A DNA stretch of 64,000 bases from Oscillospiraceae bacterium. GTDB taxonomy: Bacteria > Bacillota > Clostridia > Saccharofermentanales > Fastidiosipilaceae. The position numbers and the translations under genes are program-made. The notes under the pieces were generated by a model. The model did not search any database. It was given only the letters and a program-made list of their open reading frames with translations, and was not told the DNA's origin. Every line of letters starts with the position of its first letter. Position 1 is the stretch's first letter. This document shows, piece by piece, positions 32,645 through 42,733 of this stretch. The stretch lies in assembly GCA_029983685.1 (NCBI GenBank), contig JASBZA010000008.1:9015-73014 (forward strand), written 5' to 3'.

Positions 32645-33868
32645 TTATAAGGATTTCTTGATGGCTTTGGCTAAATCTTCCAGCTCGGACAATTGGTCCT
32701 GACCCATGGCACCGGCGATGGTAACAATGTCACCTACCTGTGTCATATCCTTAGAAGAAGACAGGATATCCTGTGCAATGTTGACACCGCGACCGCCCCA
32801 GCTCTTGGCGGCAATGTAAGAAATCTTACGATTCTGATAATTCAGCATGGTGATTTCTCTAAGTAAAGCATCCATCTTGGGGAAGAGCTCGGTATTGTAG
32901 TTCATACCGAAGATAAGCGCATTGGAATAACGGAAGAGGTCAGCGATGATTTCACTGATTTCGGATTCGGAAACGTCGTGGACTTTAATATGTTGAACAT
33001 CTTCTTCGCTTAAGATAGTGGCTAGGGTGTCGGCAACGCGGGCGTTATTGCCGTACATGGAAGAGTACACAATAACCACACCGGATGTCTCGGCTTCGTA
33101 AGAAGACCAGGTATCGTATTTCTCTACGATATAAGAGATGGTCTCGGGCGTTCTGTAGCAAAGACCGTGGATGGGGCAGATGGCTTCGATTTCCAAATCT
33201 TTGGCCTTGTCCAAAACCTTCTGAACGGCATTGCCCTGACGGCCTACGATATTAAAGTAATAACGTCTGGCTTCGTCTAGCCAGTCCTTCTCGTAATCGA
33301 CCTGATCGGCATAGATATGGCCGTCGGGGGCACGGAAAGCACCGAAAGCGTCGGCGGAGAAGAGAACCTTGTAGGTCTTGTCATAGGTCATGATCACTTC
33401 GGGCCAGTGAACGTTGGGCGCACCGATAAACTGAAGCTTATGTTCACCTAAGTCTAAGGTGTCTCCTTCTTTAACAATAATGCTGATTTCATCATAGTCT
33501 ATACCCATATTGGCGGCATCAGGGAAGAATTGTTTCAGAAGGTTTAAACCAATCCGGCTGATGACCAGCTTGGCTCCGGGGTGGACCATAAGAACGTCAT
33601 TAATAGAAGCACAGTGGTCGGGTTCAACGTGCTGAATGATAAAATAATCTAAAGAACGGCCGTCTAAAAGAGAGGCAACACCGGAGTCAAAGGTTTCGCG
33701 AACCGCATTGTCCATGCCGTCAATCAGGCAGGTTTTCTCGTCTAAGATGAGGAAGGAGTTATAAGAAACACCCTTAGGGAGGGTAAACATATTTTCAAAA
33801 CGAGACAGGCGTCGGTCGTTTCCCGACAAATGATAGATTCCGTCTTTAATTTCTCTTCTGTAATACAT
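32645..33868 (-). CDS. Flavodiiron protein (A-type flavoprotein, FprA-like)
   Basis: 407 residues. The metallo-beta-lactamase-like domain (1-250) has the full di-iron set: HVEPDH (His80, Glu82, Asp84), His154 in NVHWPE, Asp173 in FSADAFG and His234 in CPIHG. A flavodoxin domain (260-405) begins VIVYSSMYGNNARVADTL for FMN. Such enzymes reduce O2 to water, or NO to N2O, protecting anaerobes. No rubredoxin domain is fused and no rubredoxin gene is adjacent. AAAGGG ribosome site. Divergent from purE across about 100 bases. Confidence 0.93.
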   Translation of the reverse strand: MYYRREIKDGIYHLSGNDRRLSRFENMFTLPKGVSYNSFLILDEKTCLIDGMDNAVRETFDSGVASLLDGRSLDYFIIQHVEPDHCASINDVLMVHPGAKLVISRIGLNLLKQFFPDAANMGIDYDEISIIVKEGDTLDLGEHKLQFIGAPNVHWPEVIMTYDKTYKVLFSADAFGAFRAPDGHIYADQVDYEKDWLDEARRYYFNIVGRQGNAVQKVLDKAKDLEIEAICPIHGLCYRTPETISYIVEKYDTWSSYEAETSGVVIVYSSMYGNNARVADTLATILSEEDVQHIKVHDVSESEISEIIADLFRYSNALIFGMNYNTELFPKMDALLREITMLNYQNRKISYIAAKSWGGRGVNIAQDILSSSKDMTQVGDIVTIAGAMGQDQLSELEDLAKAIKKSL

Positions 33869-33971
33869 GCAATATCCCTTTCGTTAAATTCTACATTGAA
33901 ACTACCCTCCTAACATACTAAAATAATGAGGCTTAGTCTATCGGATTTGTTAAATAATATGTGAGGTTTCA

Positions 33972-34475
33972 ATGAAAAAGGTTGCGATTATTATGGGATC
34001 TATGTCCGACTGGGATGTGGTGAAGGCATGCCCCGAGCTTTTGTCCCAATGGGATATTCCTTATGAAGTCCATGTGTTCTCGGCTCATAGGACCCCTGTA
34101 GAGGCCAAAGACTTCGCCCTGAATGCCAGGGACAGAGGCTTTGGTCTTATTATTTGTGCTGCCGGAATGGCGGCCCACTTGGCCGGAAGCATGGCGGCTT
34201 CCACCACGCTCCCGGTAATCGGGATTCCGGTGGCCGGCTCCAAACTTGACGGTACGGATGCTTTGTTATCCACAGTCCAGATGCCTTCGGGGATTCCCGT
34301 CGCGACTGTGGCTATTAACGGAGCGAAGAATGCTGCTATGTTGGCGATTCAGATTCTATCCGTAGAAGATAAGGACCTGGCCTTACGCTTGGATCAGGAC
34401 AGGGCGTCTATGAGAGAGAAGATTTTGGCTCAGGATAAAGAACTTCAGAAGCGTTTAGAGGAATTAAACGAATGA
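33972..34475 (+). CDS. purE: N5-carboxyaminoimidazole ribonucleotide mutase (PurE)
   Basis: 167 residues. GSMSDWD at the N-terminus, SAHRTP, GMAAHLAGSMAA, PVIGIPV and TVQMPSGIPVATVAI are the class I PurE landmarks. The class I enzyme normally needs PurK, which is not in this window. GGTTTCA before the ATG gives only a weak ribosome site (GTGAGG). First gene of the purine operon; its stop overlaps purF in ATGA. Confidence 0.92.
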   Translation: MKKVAIIMGSMSDWDVVKACPELLSQWDIPYEVHVFSAHRTPVEAKDFALNARDRGFGLIICAAGMAAHLAGSMAASTTLPVIGIPVAGSKLDGTDALLSTVQMPSGIPVATVAINGAKNAAMLAIQILSVEDKDLALRLDQDRASMREKILAQDKELQKRLEELNE

Positions 34476-35884
34476 GTGGTGTTTTCGGTGTGTCTCGAAC
34501 GAAGAAGCAGGATGTAGCTAAACTAGCCTATTATGCTGCTTTTGCACTTCAGCACAGAGGCCAGGAGACCTGTGGTATTGCAGTAAATGATCAGGGTGTG
34601 TTTAAGACATATAAAGACGTGGGTTTAGCGACCGATGTCTTGGATAAGGAAGCTTTGAGACGTTTAGGCGAGGGGCAGATGGCCATTGGTCAGAACCTCT
34701 ATGGGACCAAGATCCAGGTCAACCGCTTCAATGCCCAACCCATGACCATTAATCACATCAAAGGCACCCTGGCTCTTGGTATGGACGGCGCTATTGTCAA
34801 TGCGTCAAGACTACGTAAAGAATTAGAGCTCAAAGGCGTTATCTTCCACTCGGTCAGTGAAGCGGAGATTTTGTCCGGACAGCTGATTCAAGCCAGACTA
34901 GAGGCTTCCTCCATGGAAGAAGCAGTGTTGGAAACCATGTCTAAGCTCCGGGGGGCTTACAGTTTCGTACTTATGACTCCTCAAAAGCTTATTGGCGTGA
35001 GAGATCCCTATGGTGTCAGACCCTTATGTATCGGAAAGCTCGATGACGGCTATGTCATCAGTTCCGAGTCTTGTGCCGTTGTGGCCGTCGGTGGTGAATT
35101 CGTCAGAGACGTCCGTCCCGGTGAAGTTGTGGTGATTGAAGACGGCGAACTGACGTCTTATACGGACTACTGCAACGACAAGCCTAAGGCGCTTTGCTCG
35201 TTCGAATATATTTACTTTGCCAGGCCGGATTCGGTTGTCGAAGGCAACGGTATCCACGAGACCCGGATGAACTTAGGTAAGCTTTTGGCCAAAGCCCACC
35301 CCGTCGATGCCGACGTGGTTATAGGCGTACCGGACTCCGGTCTCAACGCCGCCATGGGTTACGCCACCGAATCGGGAATTCCTTACGGTATAGGCTTTTT
35401 AAAGAATAAATATATTGGCCGGTCCTTTATCGCACCGGAAATGGAAGAAAGAGAACTCTTGGTTCGTATTAAGTTAAACGCCATTTCCTCCACGGTAAAA
35501 GACAAGCGTGTGATAGTCGTTGATGACTCCATCGTCAGAGGCGTGACGTCGGCCCGCTTTATTCGAATTTTAAGAGAAGCCGGTGCCAAAGAAATTCATG
35601 TCAGAAGTTCGGCCCCGCCCTTTATTGATGAATGTTTCTACGGAACCGACATCGACAGCCCCGAGACCCTGATATCCCGCCACCACAGTGAAGAGGAAAT
35701 CGCAGAGATGATTGGAGCGGATTCCGTGGCTTTCTTGCCGGTAGAAGAACTGATAAAGGCCGTCAAAAAGCCCTGCCCGGGCCTTTGCGACGCCTGCTTT
35801 ACCGCCAATTACCCTATTGACCCCAGCCCTGCCAAAGAGCCCATGGCCAAGCAGGTATTACAAAGACTCCATGACGGAGACTAA
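34472..35884 (+). CDS. purF: Amidophosphoribosyltransferase (PurF) with a degenerate glutaminase site
   Basis: 470 residues. Compared with the Bacillus subtilis enzyme, the C-terminal phosphoribosyltransferase half is intact (VIVVDDSIVRGVTSAR PRPP loop), and the four cysteines for the [4Fe-4S] cluster have counterparts (LCSFEY, ECFYG, CPGLCDAC). The N-terminal glutaminase half keeps the fold (LQHRGQETCGI) but not the catalysis. The nucleophile Cys1 is Ser2 (SGVFGV), the HVRY arginine is Leu76 (QNLYGT), the HNG asparagine is Asp105 (MDG), and the SSDTE aspartate is Glu130 (SEAE). No in-frame Cys lies just upstream. Normally the first step of purine synthesis uses glutamine; this protein may use free ammonia or another donor. 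Start overlaps purE. Confidence 0.88.
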   Translation: MSGVFGVSRTKKQDVAKLAYYAAFALQHRGQETCGIAVNDQGVFKTYKDVGLATDVLDKEALRRLGEGQMAIGQNLYGTKIQVNRFNAQPMTINHIKGTLALGMDGAIVNASRLRKELELKGVIFHSVSEAEILSGQLIQARLEASSMEEAVLETMSKLRGAYSFVLMTPQKLIGVRDPYGVRPLCIGKLDDGYVISSESCAVVAVGGEFVRDVRPGEVVVIEDGELTSYTDYCNDKPKALCSFEYIYFARPDSVVEGNGIHETRMNLGKLLAKAHPVDADVVIGVPDSGLNAAMGYATESGIPYGIGFLKNKYIGRSFIAPEMEERELLVRIKLNAISSTVKDKRVIVVDDSIVRGVTSARFIRILREAGAKEIHVRSSAPPFIDECFYGTDIDSPETLISRHHSEEEIAEMIGADSVAFLPVEELIKAVKKPCPGLCDACFTANYPIDPSPAKEPMAKQVLQRLHDGD

Positions 35885-35902
35885 TTAGAAGAGGAGTAGA
35901 CC

Positions 35903-36973
35903 ATGAGTGAGAACAGAGCCAACCGGGCTTATGAAGAAGCCGGAGTGAACCTGGAAGCGGGTTACGAGTCGGTTCGCCGGATTCGCCGCCATATTAAAAA
36001 CACGTGGCGCCCCGAGGTTTTGTCCGATATCGGAGGATTCGGCGGCATGTTTGCCCCGCAAGTGAAGGATATGGAGGAGCCGGTTTTAATCAGCGGTACC
36101 GACGGCGTCGGCACCAAGCTCAAGCTGGCGTTCCTTCTGGATAAGCACGACACCATCGGCCAAGATTGTGTGGCCATGTGCGTGAACGATATTATTTGTG
36201 CCGGAGCCGAACCCTTATTTTTCTTAGATTACATAGCCTGTGGCAAGAACGACCCGGCCAAAATCGAAGCCATCGTAAAAGGCGTTTCCGACGGCCTGGC
36301 TCAAGCCGGCTGTGCCCTAATCGGAGGTGAGACGGCCGAGATGCCGGGCTTCTACCAAGAAGAAGAGTACGACTTGGCAGGCTTTGTAGTAGGCATGGTC
36401 GACAAGAAAAATATTCCCCAAGGCGACACACTTAAGGCCGGCGATAAGCTTATAGGCCTTCCTTCCAGCGGAGTTCACTCGAACGGCTTTTCTTTGGTCC
36501 GAAAGATTTTCGATTTGGACAATGAAGATAAGGCCAAAGTCTTGGAAAGTTTGTCCGGAGAAGTCCCCGGCACGTCGCAAGACTTAGGACTTGCTCTCCT
36601 AGAACCGACCAAGATTTATGTAAAACCTGTCTTAGACCTTTTTTCTAAGATTGAAGTAAAAGGTGTCTCGCACATTACGGGTGGCGGCTTTTATGAAAAT
36701 ATTCCCAGAGCCATTCCCGAGGAATCGGGATTAAAGGCTTTAATCCATAAGGATTTATTAAAAATCTTACCGCTCTTTTCTTACATTGAAGAAGTCGGTG
36801 GCATCAGCGAAGAAGATATGTTCAACACCTTTAACATGGGTGTGGGCATGGTCTTAATCGTAAACGAAGAAGATGTCGACTTGGCATTGGAAAGTCTTAA
36901 AGACCAAGGGGCCTATGTCATCGGCGAGCTGGTAGAAGATAAGACAAGTAAGGATCCTATCTTATGGGCATAG
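35903..36973 (+). CDS. purM: Phosphoribosylformylglycinamidine cyclo-ligase
   Basis: 356 residues. YEEAGVNLEAGYESV, GGFGGMF, GTDGVGTKLKLA, GQDCVAMCVNDIICAGAEPLFFLDYIACG and ALIGGETAEMPGFY are the AIR synthetase landmarks, with the ATP-binding region in the N-terminal half. It closes FGAM to AIR. GAGGAG ribosome site; purN overlaps its last 10 bases. Confidence 0.95.
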   Translation: MSENRANRAYEEAGVNLEAGYESVRRIRRHIKNTWRPEVLSDIGGFGGMFAPQVKDMEEPVLISGTDGVGTKLKLAFLLDKHDTIGQDCVAMCVNDIICAGAEPLFFLDYIACGKNDPAKIEAIVKGVSDGLAQAGCALIGGETAEMPGFYQEEEYDLAGFVVGMVDKKNIPQGDTLKAGDKLIGLPSSGVHSNGFSLVRKIFDLDNEDKAKVLESLSGEVPGTSQDLGLALLEPTKIYVKPVLDLFSKIEVKGVSHITGGGFYENIPRAIPEESGLKALIHKDLLKILPLFSYIEEVGGISEEDMFNTFNMGVGMVLIVNEEDVDLALESLKDQGAYVIGELVEDKTSKDPILWA

Positions 36974-37557
36974 AAAAGAAAAGTCCGGTCCGTGTAGCGG
37001 TCCTGGTATCGGGCGGAGGGACCAATCTTCAAGCCCTCTTAGACCAAGATTTAAGTCCCGGCCAAATCAGCTTAGTCCTATCTAGTAGTGCCAAGGCCTA
37101 TGCTCTGGAAAGAGCTAACAAGGCTTCGGTCCCGACGGCCGTGTGTCGCGGTAAGGATTATGAAAAGCAAATGGCGGACCTCTTAAAAGAGCACCGGATT
37201 GACCTTGTCGTCTTGGCCGGTTATCTCAAGATATTAACGGCAGACTTCCTGGACACTATTGGTATACCCGTCATTAACGTCCATCCGGCCCTCCTTCCGA
37301 AATTCGGCGGCAAGGGCTATTATGGGTTGAGAGTCCATGAGGCGGTTTTGGCTTCGGGCGATACGGTGACCGGAGCCACGGTTCACTATGTCAATGCCGT
37401 AACGGACGGAGGACAGATTATCCGCCAAAAGAAAGTCTCGGTGAAGCCCGGCGACACCCCTGAGATTTTACAAGAGCGGGTCATGGAGGAAGCTGAGTGG
37501 GTGATTTTACCTCAGGTGACTCGAGAACTTTGTCAAGATATTGCTAAGAGGAGATAA
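36964..37557 (+). CDS. purN: Phosphoribosylglycinamide formyltransferase
   Basis: 197 residues. VLVSGGGTNLQALLD at the GAR site, LVVLAGYLKIL, INVHPALLPKFGGKGYYGLRVHEAVL (Asn-His catalytic pair) and VTGATVHYVNAVTDGGQII (catalytic Asp). It uses 10-formyl-tetrahydrofolate to formylate GAR. Start overlaps purM. Confidence 0.95.
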   Translation: MGIEKKSPVRVAVLVSGGGTNLQALLDQDLSPGQISLVLSSSAKAYALERANKASVPTAVCRGKDYEKQMADLLKEHRIDLVVLAGYLKILTADFLDTIGIPVINVHPALLPKFGGKGYYGLRVHEAVLASGDTVTGATVHYVNAVTDGGQIIRQKKVSVKPGDTPEILQERVMEEAEWVILPQVTRELCQDIAKRR

Positions 37558-37562
37558 AGATC

Positions 37563-38882
37563 ATGCCGGAACTGAAAGAAGAGATGAAAGTTTTGGTCGT
37601 AGGAGGCGGCGGCAGAGAGCATGCTATTTTAGAGGCTCTGTCTAGAAGTCCCTACCGACCCGAACTTTTTGTTACGCCCGGAAATCCGGGGATGCGGGAT
37701 TTGGCCCAAGTCCTTCCCGGTGATGTTATGGACTTTGAAGGGATTTTAGAAACCTGTAAGGCTGAGCAAATCGACTTTGTGGTTGTTTCACCCGATAACC
37801 CCTTATGCGGCGGCCTGGTAGACTACCTGGAAGAAGAAGGGTTTCCCTGCTTCGGTCCCATCAAAAAGGCGGCTCGGTTAGAAGGCAGCAAGGCTTTTGC
37901 CAAAGCCTTTATGAAAGAACACGGCATCCCTACCGCTTCTTATGAAGTATTTGACAGTGTGGCAGAGGCCAAAGCTTATATTGAGAATATGTCTGAAGAA
38001 GACTTCCCTCGGGTGTTAAAAGCCGACGGTTTGGCATTAGGTAAAGGCGTCAGTATTTGTCCCGACCAATCAACGGCATTGGAAGACTTAAAACTTATCA
38101 TGGAAGACCATAAATTCGGCACATCGGGTGACAAGGTCGTCATCGAAGAATTTATGACCGGACCCGAAGTCAGCCTTCTTTGCCTCAGTGACGGTAAAGA
38201 TTACAAGGTCCTTTTAAGTTCCATGGACCACAAGGCGGTAGGTGAAGGCAATGTAGGCCCCAATACCGGCGGCATGGGCGTCGTAGCCCCCAATCCTTAT
38301 TTAACGAAAGATTTAGAAAATCAGGTCGTCCGCACCATCCTGGAGCCCACAATCCGAGGCATGGCTAAAGCCGGTACACCCTTTAAAGGCTGCCTTTTCT
38401 TAGGTCTCATGCTGACAGCAGAAGGACCCAAGGTAATCGAATACAATGCCCGTTTCGGTGACCCGGAGGCGGAGGCTATCTTACCCATGTTAAAAAGCGA
38501 CCTATTAGCGCTACTTGTAGCCTGCCGTAAGGGCAATTTGGCTGATTTTGAAGCCGAATTTTACGACGGGGTTTCACTAACTCTTATGCTTTGTTCTGAA
38601 GGCTATCCCGGTTCTTACGAAAAGGGCAAGGTCATTCATTTTGCTCCGGAATTTACGGAAAAATTAGACAGAGGCCAAATTCACCTTTACCATTCCGGCA
38701 CGGCTTGGAATGAAGAGCAAAAGGCTTTTGTAACCAACGGCGGCCGGGTTTTGGCTATCAACGCCAGAGGCAAAGACTTAGACGAAGCCAGGGCTTTGAC
38801 CTACGGAAGTGCTTTGGAAGTCTGCTTTGACGGCGTATTTTACAGACAGGACATAGGCCTCATGGCTTATCCGGATAAATAA
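37563..38882 (+). CDS. purD: Phosphoribosylamine-glycine ligase
   Basis: 439 residues. MKVLVVGGGGREHAI (preceded by 7 extra residues from the ATG at 37563, which has the GAGGAG site), then ATP-grasp blocks LKADGLALGKGV, VVIEEFMTGPEVSLL, PNTGGMGVVAP and EYNARFGDPEAEAIL. It joins phosphoribosylamine to glycine. purH, often between purN and purD, is absent here. Confidence 0.95.
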   Translation: MPELKEEMKVLVVGGGGREHAILEALSRSPYRPELFVTPGNPGMRDLAQVLPGDVMDFEGILETCKAEQIDFVVVSPDNPLCGGLVDYLEEEGFPCFGPIKKAARLEGSKAFAKAFMKEHGIPTASYEVFDSVAEAKAYIENMSEEDFPRVLKADGLALGKGVSICPDQSTALEDLKLIMEDHKFGTSGDKVVIEEFMTGPEVSLLCLSDGKDYKVLLSSMDHKAVGEGNVGPNTGGMGVVAPNPYLTKDLENQVVRTILEPTIRGMAKAGTPFKGCLFLGLMLTAEGPKVIEYNARFGDPEAEAILPMLKSDLLALLVACRKGNLADFEAEFYDGVSLTLMLCSEGYPGSYEKGKVIHFAPEFTEKLDRGQIHLYHSGTAWNEEQKAFVTNGGRVLAINARGKDLDEARALTYGSALEVCFDGVFYRQDIGLMAYPDK

Positions 38883-38896
38883 AGAAGGAGAAACCT

Positions 38897-41800
38897 ATGA
38901 TTCACAGGATTTACACGGAGAGACGGCCGGATTTCAGGCAAGAAAATCAGGCGATTCTCTATGATTTCAAGTCTCACTTGGGGACGGACATGCCGGCGGA
39001 CCTGCGTATTATCAGACGCTATGATGTGGAGGGCTTGGAACTCGAAGATTTTAAGAGAACCATCCCTATGGTCTTTGCCGACCCGGTTAAAGACAGTTGG
39101 ACCCTGGACTGGGAGCAGTTGGGCGTGACGGACAAGCAGACGGTTATCGCGGTGGAAGCTTTGCCCGGTCAGTTTGATCAGCGTGCAGATTCGGCTATGC
39201 AATGTATTCAGTTTGTTTTAGGCAGAGAAGAACCCCAGGTTCGGACAGCGACTATTTATGTCTTCTCAGAGACTTTGGCCGATGATATTAAGGCGGCTAT
39301 TATCGAAGAGTTGGTTAACCCCGTAGAAAATCGTCTGGCCAAATTAGAGCCCGTCAACAGGGCGAAGGAAATCAGCCTCAAGCCCGAGCACGTGAAGATT
39401 TTGGACGGTTTCCGTGAAATGAAGGAAGGCGCCGGGGTCTGGCTGGACCGTTTAGGCTTGGCCATGGATCAGGCCGATTTGAAGATGGTCCGCGATTATT
39501 TTAAAGAAGAGGGCAGAGATCCCAGTATCACTGAAATTCGCATGATTGATACCTACTGGTCCGACCACTGCCGTCACACGACTTTTAACACCCAGTTGAC
39601 CGATATTAATATTGAAGACCCCCTGGCCCAAGAGAGTTTTGATCTCTATCTTCAAGGCCGGAAGGATTTAGGCCGAACCAAGCCCATCAGTCTGATGGAT
39701 TTGGGTACGCTGGCGGCCAAAGAATTAAAAGCCCAAGGTCTCCTGACTCAGTTAGACGAGTCGGAAGAAATCAACGCCTGCACGGTTAAAGTTAAGGTAG
39801 AAGTCGAAGAAAATGGCGAAGAGGAAGATTGGCTACTCTTGTTTAAGAATGAAACCCACAACCATCCGACCGAAATCGAGCCCTTCGGCGGTGCGGCGAC
39901 TTGTTTGGGCGGTGCTATCCGTGACCCCTTATCTGGCAGAGGCTATGTTTACCAAGCCATGCGGGTGACCGGCGCAGCCGACCCTTATACCACACCGGAA
40001 GAAACACCGGAAGGCAAACTCCCTCAGCGCCGTATCATGCAACAGGCGGCTCAGGGCTATTCCTCTTACGGCAACCAGGTCGGTGTGCCTTCAGGTTTGG
40101 TAGACGAAATTTACCATCCGGGCTGCCTGGCTAAACGTTTGGAATGCGGTGCGGTCGTAGCAGCTGTTCCGGCGGACCAAGTGGTACGTAAGACGCCTCA
40201 GGATGGCGACTTAGTCATCCTTATCGGCGGTAGGACCGGTCGTGACGGCTTAGGCGGGGCTACCGGATCTTCTAAATCCCATACCACCGAATCTGTGGAA
40301 ACTTCTGCAGCCGAAGTTCAAAAAGGTAATCCGCCTCAGGAACGCTCCATTATGAGGCTCTTCCGTAAGCCCGAGGTCAGCAGCAAGATTAAGCGTTGTA
40401 ACGACTTCGGTGCCGGCGGTGTGGCGGTTGCTATCGGCGAATTGGCCGACGGCCTTAAGATTAATCTGGATTTGGTTCCTAAGAAATATTCCGGCTTAGA
40501 CGGTACGGAAATTGCTATTTCCGAATCCCAGGAGCGTATGGCCCTGGTGATTGATCCCGCTGATGAAGATTTCTTCCAGGCCCGGGCCGAAGAGGAAAAT
40601 GTGGAGTGCACGGTTGTAGCCCGTGTCACAGCTGATCCCCGTGTGGTTATGGAATGGCAAGGACAAACCCTGGTGGACTTAAGTCGGGCTTTCCTCGATT
40701 CCAACGGTGCTCCTAAATTCCAAAGTGTAGAAGTACGAGAAGCTAGAACTATCCGCTTCCCCCACAGCTGGGACGGTAGTTTAGAAAAGACTTTGGAAAA
40801 TTTAGTCCAAGACCTCAACGTAGCTTCCAAGGCCGGCCTAATCGAACGTTTCGACGGGACCGTCGGTTCCAGATCGGTCCTTTTGGCATTAGGCGGCAAG
40901 ACGTCCAGGACTCCGGTTCAGGCCATGGCGGCCAGACTGCCCAGACTGGGCAAGCCCACCGATGCAACATCGGTCATGTCCTATGCTTATAACCCTTACT
41001 TGAGTGAGCAAGACGAGTATGCCGGTGCTTATCTGGCTGTCTTGGAATCCGTGGCAAGACTTATTGCTACCGGCGGCCGTAAGGAAGAAACCTGGCTAAG
41101 CTTCCAGGAATACTTCCAATCCTTGAGAGATAATCCTCAGACCTGGGGTTCACCCATGGCCAGCCTTTTAGGAGCCTACCAAGCACAAAAGGACCTCAGC
41201 CTGGCTTCTATCGGCGGCAAGGACTCCATGAGCGGGACCTTCGAGGACCTTCATGTTCCGCCGACCCTAATTTCTTTTGCAATTTCCTTGACCAACGGAG
41301 CTAAAGTCGTCTCGCCCGAAGTGAAGGAAGCCGGAACTTATCTGGTCCAATTAGACTTGGCTAGAAATGACCGTTATCTGCCTTCCAAGGAAGATGTCTT
41401 GAAGACATTGGCACTGGCCCAGGCCTGGATTCAGTCGGGTCAAGTGCTGAGTGCTTCGACAGCTTCCTACGGCGGACCTCTGGAGCAAATTTTCAAAGCT
41501 TTAGTCGGTAACCGCATGGGTTTCGAATTTGACGAAGACCTGGCTAAAAATCCGGAAGCACTCGAGAATCTTTTAGACTGGCATTACGGAAGCTTTATTT
41601 TCGAAGTACGGGAAGAGCAGTTTGAGACCTATGCCGCTGAAGCCGAAAAAGAAGGCCTTATTTTCCGAATCTTGGGTAAAACTTTGGCCGAGCCCGTTAT
41701 TTGCTGCGGAGACGAAAAGATTGCGCTTTCTAAGTTACAGGCAAAGTGGGAAGGGGTCTTGGAGGATGTCTATCCGACACAATTAAGTCAGGGCGTAGAA

Positions 41801-42709
41801 GTCGGCCAGATTAAAGACGCTTGGCGTCCGGAAGCGGAACAAAACAAAACCAGCACAGAAAAAGATTATACGGCCGTATCGGTCCTTCCTAAGGGGCTGG
41901 CCAGACCTAAGATTGTCATCCCCGTATTCCCGGGTACCAATACCGAAGAGGAGACGGCTAGAGCCTTCCGTGAAGCCGGCGGCGATGCCGAGATTCTCAT
42001 TATCAAAAATCTTACTCTGGACGCCTTGAATCAAGGTTTGAGAGAGACGGAAAAGGCCCTTAAAGAGGCGCAAATCCTCTTCCTTCCGGGAGGCTTCTCC
42101 GGTGGTGACGAGCCCGACGGTTCAGGTAAATTTATCAATGCCTACTTCAGAAATGAAAACTTACAGGCAGCTATTATGGAACTCTTGAGAGAACGAGACG
42201 GTTTGGTCGGCGGTATTTGTAACGGTTTCCAGGCCTTGGTCAAGTTAGGACTTCTGCCCTACGGTGAGATTCGCCTTCTGGACGAGACCGCGCCTACACT
42301 GGACCAGAACTTAATCGGACGCCACCAGGCGATGCTGGTTACGACCAAGGTTCAGACGAACCGCTCACCCTGGTTAAGCCAGTATGAGATTGGGGAGACC
42401 CACCAAGTGGCTATATCCCACGGCGAAGGTCAGTTCAGAGGACCTGAAGAACTTATCGACCGTCTGTTCAAAAACGGTCAAGTCGCTACCCAGTATGTCG
42501 ATGAGAACGGACAGGCTAGCATGGATATTTGTTATAATCCCAACAGTTCTATGGCGGCTATTGAAGGTCTGATCTCGGAAGATGGCCGAGTCTTTGGCCG
42601 TATGGGCCACAGTGAACGTATGGTTCCGGGGACGCTGAAAAACAGCGGCAACCCCTTTCAAAAGTCAAACGTATTTGCCGGAGCAGTTCGGTACTTTACT
42701 GAGATGTAA
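38897..42709 (+). CDS. purL: Phosphoribosylformylglycinamidine synthase, single-chain (large PurL)
   Basis: 1270 residues, the fused form that replaces PurS-PurL-PurQ. Order: N-terminal PurS-like domain, linker with YWSDHCRHTTF (about 215-225), two AIRS-like synthetase halves (FKNETHNHPTEIEPFGGAATCLGG; ASIGGKDSMSG) and a C-terminal class I glutaminase from about 1013 (IPVFPGTNTEEETA, LPGGFSGGDEPDGSGKF) with nucleophile Cys1108 in GGICNGFQ and SHGEGQ/GHSERM. Its glutaminase is intact, in contrast to PurF. It converts FGAR to FGAM with glutamine and ATP. AGAAGGAG ribosome site. Confidence 0.95.
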   Translation: MIHRIYTERRPDFRQENQAILYDFKSHLGTDMPADLRIIRRYDVEGLELEDFKRTIPMVFADPVKDSWTLDWEQLGVTDKQTVIAVEALPGQFDQRADSAMQCIQFVLGREEPQVRTATIYVFSETLADDIKAAIIEELVNPVENRLAKLEPVNRAKEISLKPEHVKILDGFREMKEGAGVWLDRLGLAMDQADLKMVRDYFKEEGRDPSITEIRMIDTYWSDHCRHTTFNTQLTDINIEDPLAQESFDLYLQGRKDLGRTKPISLMDLGTLAAKELKAQGLLTQLDESEEINACTVKVKVEVEENGEEEDWLLLFKNETHNHPTEIEPFGGAATCLGGAIRDPLSGRGYVYQAMRVTGAADPYTTPEETPEGKLPQRRIMQQAAQGYSSYGNQVGVPSGLVDEIYHPGCLAKRLECGAVVAAVPADQVVRKTPQDGDLVILIGGRTGRDGLGGATGSSKSHTTESVETSAAEVQKGNPPQERSIMRLFRKPEVSSKIKRCNDFGAGGVAVAIGELADGLKINLDLVPKKYSGLDGTEIAISESQERMALVIDPADEDFFQARAEEENVECTVVARVTADPRVVMEWQGQTLVDLSRAFLDSNGAPKFQSVEVREARTIRFPHSWDGSLEKTLENLVQDLNVASKAGLIERFDGTVGSRSVLLALGGKTSRTPVQAMAARLPRLGKPTDATSVMSYAYNPYLSEQDEYAGAYLAVLESVARLIATGGRKEETWLSFQEYFQSLRDNPQTWGSPMASLLGAYQAQKDLSLASIGGKDSMSGTFEDLHVPPTLISFAISLTNGAKVVSPEVKEAGTYLVQLDLARNDRYLPSKEDVLKTLALAQAWIQSGQVLSASTASYGGPLEQIFKALVGNRMGFEFDEDLAKNPEALENLLDWHYGSFIFEVREEQFETYAAEAEKEGLIFRILGKTLAEPVICCGDEKIALSKLQAKWEGVLEDVYPTQLSQGVEVGQIKDAWRPEAEQNKTSTEKDYTAVSVLPKGLARPKIVIPVFPGTNTEEETARAFREAGGDAEILIIKNLTLDALNQGLRETEKALKEAQILFLPGGFSGGDEPDGSGKFINAYFRNENLQAAIMELLRERDGLVGGICNGFQALVKLGLLPYGEIRLLDETAPTLDQNLIGRHQAMLVTTKVQTNRSPWLSQYEIGETHQVAISHGEGQFRGPEELIDRLFKNGQVATQYVDENGQASMDICYNPNSSMAAIEGLISEDGRVFGRMGHSERMVPGTLKNSGNPFQKSNVFAGAVRYFTEM

Positions 42710-42733
42710 GAGTGAAAGAAGGAAAAAGAGACA

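Noticed and set aside
33894..33974. Inverted CATTGAAAC / GTTTCAATG between the flavodiiron gene and purE
   Set aside because: Nine bases only, 63 bases apart, and one copy includes the purE start; no repeat array, so not CRISPR and not a clear operator.
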